Source of the DNA: Rahnella bruchi | Lineage (GTDB): Bacteria > Pseudomonadota > Gammaproteobacteria > Enterobacterales > Enterobacteriaceae | Length of the DNA stretch: 64,000 nucleotides | Assembly: GCF_003614975.1 (NCBI RefSeq) | Contig: NZ_QZWI01000016.1 | Span: forward strand, 59,669 to 123,668 | Direction of reading: 5' to 3' | In this document: positions 62,295-64,000 of the stretch, piece after piece | Layout: the number at the start of each line of letters is the position of its first letter | How positions within the stretch are numbered: the stretch's first letter is position 1 | Notes under the pieces: model-generated | The model's database searches: none | What the model saw: only the letters and a program-made list of their open reading frames with translations | What the model was told of the DNA's origin: nothing | Translations under genes and position numbers: made by a program

Positions 62295-62309
62295 TTCACA
62301 TAAGTTTAC
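62295..62309 (-). promoter_or_regulatory. CpxR-like box upstream of srkA-dsbA
   Basis: On the minus strand GTAAA-N5-GTGAA matches the CpxR consensus GTAAA-N5-GTAAA at 9 of 10 positions. It lies 77 nt before srkA and just after the yihD stop. The srkA-dsbA operon is an established Cpx target in E. coli. Confidence 0.6.
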
Positions 62310-62310
62310 A

Positions 62311-62580
62311 TCAATCTTTAATTACACCACGGGCACGTAAAAGTGCAGTTTTAAAATCATCCTCATAGTCTTTCTTCAAACCTGGGATTTCAGCCGTGCT
62401 GTCAGTACCACGCATTTTCAGGTGATAAATCAATGTGTCATCACTGAGTTCGCCCAATGGTCCCTGGAATCCACATTCAGTGGCCAGTTTCTGGATAAAC
62501 TCCATCAGGTTCAGATCGCAATCTTCTTTCCATGCGGGATGCAGCAGTTCGATCAGCTCGTTCACACGATGTTCTTTCAT
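62311..62580 (-). CDS. yihD: YihD, conserved small protein of unknown function
   Basis: Protein of 89 residues, the usual length, beginning [20 protein letters not shown]. It is soluble, acidic and probably helical (DUF1040). No function is established. It lies between divergent mobA and the srkA-dsbA unit, the same place as in E. coli. Confidence 0.93.
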   Translation of the reverse strand: MKEHRVNELIELLHPAWKEDCDLNLMEFIQKLATECGFQGPLGELSDDTLIYHLKMRGTDSTAEIPGLKKDYEDDFKTALLRARGVIKD

Positions 62581-62733
62581 GATAATCCTTCTCCATTTGT
62601 TTTCAGACCTTAAAAATAACAGGGTTATTTCGTCAGGGAAAGTACAAGCTCACCGCAGAAAAGTGTAACCTGCCCGGGGGTAAATTAAGGCGTTACAATA
62701 ATGGCAATAATGATGTTTTGATGGACAGGTATT

Positions 62734-63321
62734 ATGGATCGCAACAGTATTACAGGTGTTATTTTAGCAGGCGGTCGTTCGAGCAGGATGGGCGAAGATA
62801 AAGGACTGGTCGAAATTAATGGCAGGCCTTTATTTGAACTCATCGCAGAAAGATTGCGCCCACAAGTAGGAGAAATTCTGATCAGCTGCAATCAGAATTC
62901 TGAACGCTATGGGAAGGATTTCCATACAGTCCCGGACATCGAGCAAGATTTCTCAGGCCCTCTTGCCGGTATGCTTGCAGCGTTATCGGTGAGTAAAACC
63001 GAGTGGGTACTTTTCGTTCCCTGCGACGTTCCGGCTTTCCCTGCAGATCTTAGTGAATCATTGTCTGCCGGGCTATCAGGACAGAAAGCGGCCTATGCGC
63101 GCGACACGGAGCGTGAGCATCCGACACTTTGCCTGTTAAACCGGAGTTTAGTCCCGGCGCTGACAGCGTATCTGGAAAACGGTGACAGGAAGCTGATGAT
63201 TTTCCTTCATGATATTGGGGCAAAATCAGTATTTTTCGGTGAATCAAAGGCGTTTTCCAACCTCAATACGCCCGAAGATGTAGCACTTTGGAAAACCCGC
63301 AATAAAGATCTCTCAAGATGA
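62734..63321 (+). CDS. mobA: Molybdenum cofactor guanylyltransferase MobA
   Basis: Protein of 195 residues (E. coli 194). It transfers GMP from GTP to Mo-molybdopterin to make the bis-MGD cofactor of enzymes such as nitrate reductase and formate dehydrogenase. The nucleotidyltransferase start is ILAGGRSSRMGEDKGLVEINGRPL in two halves (residues ~9-32), and PDIEQDFSGPLAGMLAAL follows. The stop overlaps the mobB start by 4 nt (ATGA). Confidence 0.96.
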   Translation: MDRNSITGVILAGGRSSRMGEDKGLVEINGRPLFELIAERLRPQVGEILISCNQNSERYGKDFHTVPDIEQDFSGPLAGMLAALSVSKTEWVLFVPCDVPAFPADLSESLSAGLSGQKAAYARDTEREHPTLCLLNRSLVPALTAYLENGDRKLMIFLHDIGAKSVFFGESKAFSNLNTPEDVALWKTRNKDLSR

Positions 63322-63848
63322 CAAACAAACAAATTCCACTGCTTGGAATCGTCGCTTACAGCGGGACGGGAAAAACAACATTGCTGAAACTTCTCATTCC
63401 CTACCTGCGGCAGCATGGCATACGAACCGGTCTGATCAAGCATACCCACCATGATGTCGACGTTGATACACCGGGGAAAGACAGTTTTGAACTGCGTAAA
63501 GCTGGCGCAGACCAGACAATGGTTGCCAGCAATAGCCGGTGGGCACTAATGACTGAAACTCCGGGGCATGGCGAGCTCAGTCTGGAGTATCTGGCGACAC
63601 GTTTCGACAGCAGTAACCTGGATATGATTTTAGTAGAGGGATTTAAGCATGAAGCGATCAATAAAATCGTGCTACACAGAAAGGAAACTGGGAAATCGCT
63701 GGATAATCTGATCGACGTTAGCGTTGTGGCCGTCGCAACTGATGGTTTGTTCGATCCAGTTAAGCCTGGAATCAGTATCCTGAATATAAACGAGGTAGAT
63801 AAAGTGGGGGAATTTGTTATTCAGTGGCTGAAAAGTCAGCAAAACTAA
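63318..63848 (+). CDS. mobB: Molybdopterin-guanine dinucleotide biosynthesis protein MobB
   Basis: Protein of 176 residues. A GTP-binding protein that enhances MobA activity but is not essential for it. The P-loop is GIVAYSGTGKTTLLKLL (residues ~10-26); LIKHTHHDVDVDTPGKDSFE and LVEGFKHE are family blocks. It is translationally coupled to mobA and convergent with the rRNA operon, separated from it by a strong terminator. Confidence 0.95.
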   Translation: MTNKQIPLLGIVAYSGTGKTTLLKLLIPYLRQHGIRTGLIKHTHHDVDVDTPGKDSFELRKAGADQTMVASNSRWALMTETPGHGELSLEYLATRFDSSNLDMILVEGFKHEAINKIVLHRKETGKSLDNLIDVSVVAVATDGLFDPVKPGISILNINEVDKVGEFVIQWLKSQQN

Positions 63849-63885
63849 AGGTTCTTTCCTCTTTTCTTTTTCTAAATTTCCCATA

Positions 63886-63917
63886 GCAAAAAGCCCTGTA
63901 CGTCAGTACAGGGCTTT
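63886..63917 (-). terminator. Terminator of the rRNA operon
   Basis: A 12-bp stem (63890-63901 with 63906-63917, core AAAGCCCTGTAC) lies 11 nt after the 5S 3' end and is followed on the minus strand by five U's. Confidence 0.9.
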
Positions 63918-63928
63918 CCACTTATTTG

Positions 63929-64000
63929 ATGCCTGGCAGTTCCCTACTCTCGCATGGGGAGACCCCACACTACCATCGGCGCTACGGCGTTTCACTTCTG
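63929..64000 (-). rRNA. rrf: 5S ribosomal RNA, 3' part (continues beyond the window)
   Basis: The minus strand reads from CAGAAGTGAAACGCC at the right edge to the conserved end GGGAACTGCCAGGCAT, nearly identical to the last 72 nt of enterobacterial 5S rRNA. The first ~48 nt and the rest of the rRNA operon (23S, 16S) lie to the right of the window. The neighbour mobB-mobA is the same as for rrnA in E. coli. Confidence 0.97.

Overview
The window is ordinary core chromosome of an enterobacterium (Enterobacterales). The proteins resemble their E. coli counterparts closely, but the LPS-core gene set (waaE, and a WabG-type transferase directly before waaA) is of the Klebsiella/Serratia type. The gene order fits the Yersiniaceae (Serratia/Rahnella/Ewingella-like) better than E. 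coli. I cannot name the genus from the sequence alone. I see no prophage, insertion sequence, CRISPR array or tRNA gene.

Layout. 1-4237: the 3' part of envC, then yibQ, and a two-gene unit of unassigned glycosyltransferase-like genes. 4305-6533: tdh-kbl for threonine catabolism. 6775-18770: the LPS core locus. It holds hldD-waaF-waaC, a GT9 gene, a GT8 gene, a WaaL-type ligase, waaH, waaQ, wabG-like, waaA and waaE, and is followed by coaD. 19268-26791: mutM, rpmG, rpmB, radC, coaBC, dut, slmA, pyrE, rph and yicC. 26872-28910: a tetR gene followed by a FabF paralogue, the most accessory-looking unit here. 29253-37722: yicG, ligB, gmk, rpoZ, spoT, trmH and recG. 37953-44028: an orphan PTS EIIC, gltS, xanP and yicH. 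44097-63848: fabY-dtd-yihY-yihX, typA, glnA-glnL-glnG, hemN, a new 58-codon ORF, yihI, CsrC sRNA, engB, Spot 42 sRNA, polA, dsbA, srkA, yihD and mobA-mobB. The window ends inside a 5S rRNA gene on the minus strand, the tail of an rRNA operon.

How the parts work together. hldD, waaF, waaC, waaQ, waaA, waaE, waaH and the other transferases build the heptose/Kdo/hexose LPS core, and the WaaL-type protein attaches O antigen. glnA, glnL and glnG form the nitrogen-regulation unit. The glnA control region is readable in detail: a CRP site, two strong NtrC sites exactly 32 bp apart, weak half-sites, and a sigma54 promoter. glnL has its own NtrC site. Other readable control elements are the pyrE attenuator, a PurR box before xanP, a CpxR box before srkA-dsbA, and perfect or near-perfect DnaA boxes before polA.

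Relative to E. coli K-12, everything from fabY to the 5S gene is inverted and joined to yicH. This is what an inversion spanning the replication origin would produce. The most interesting unexplained signals are two near-identical operator-like palindromes before tetR and its fabF-like neighbour, and a small membrane-protein ORF between yihI and hemN. I did not find a clearly new multi-gene system.
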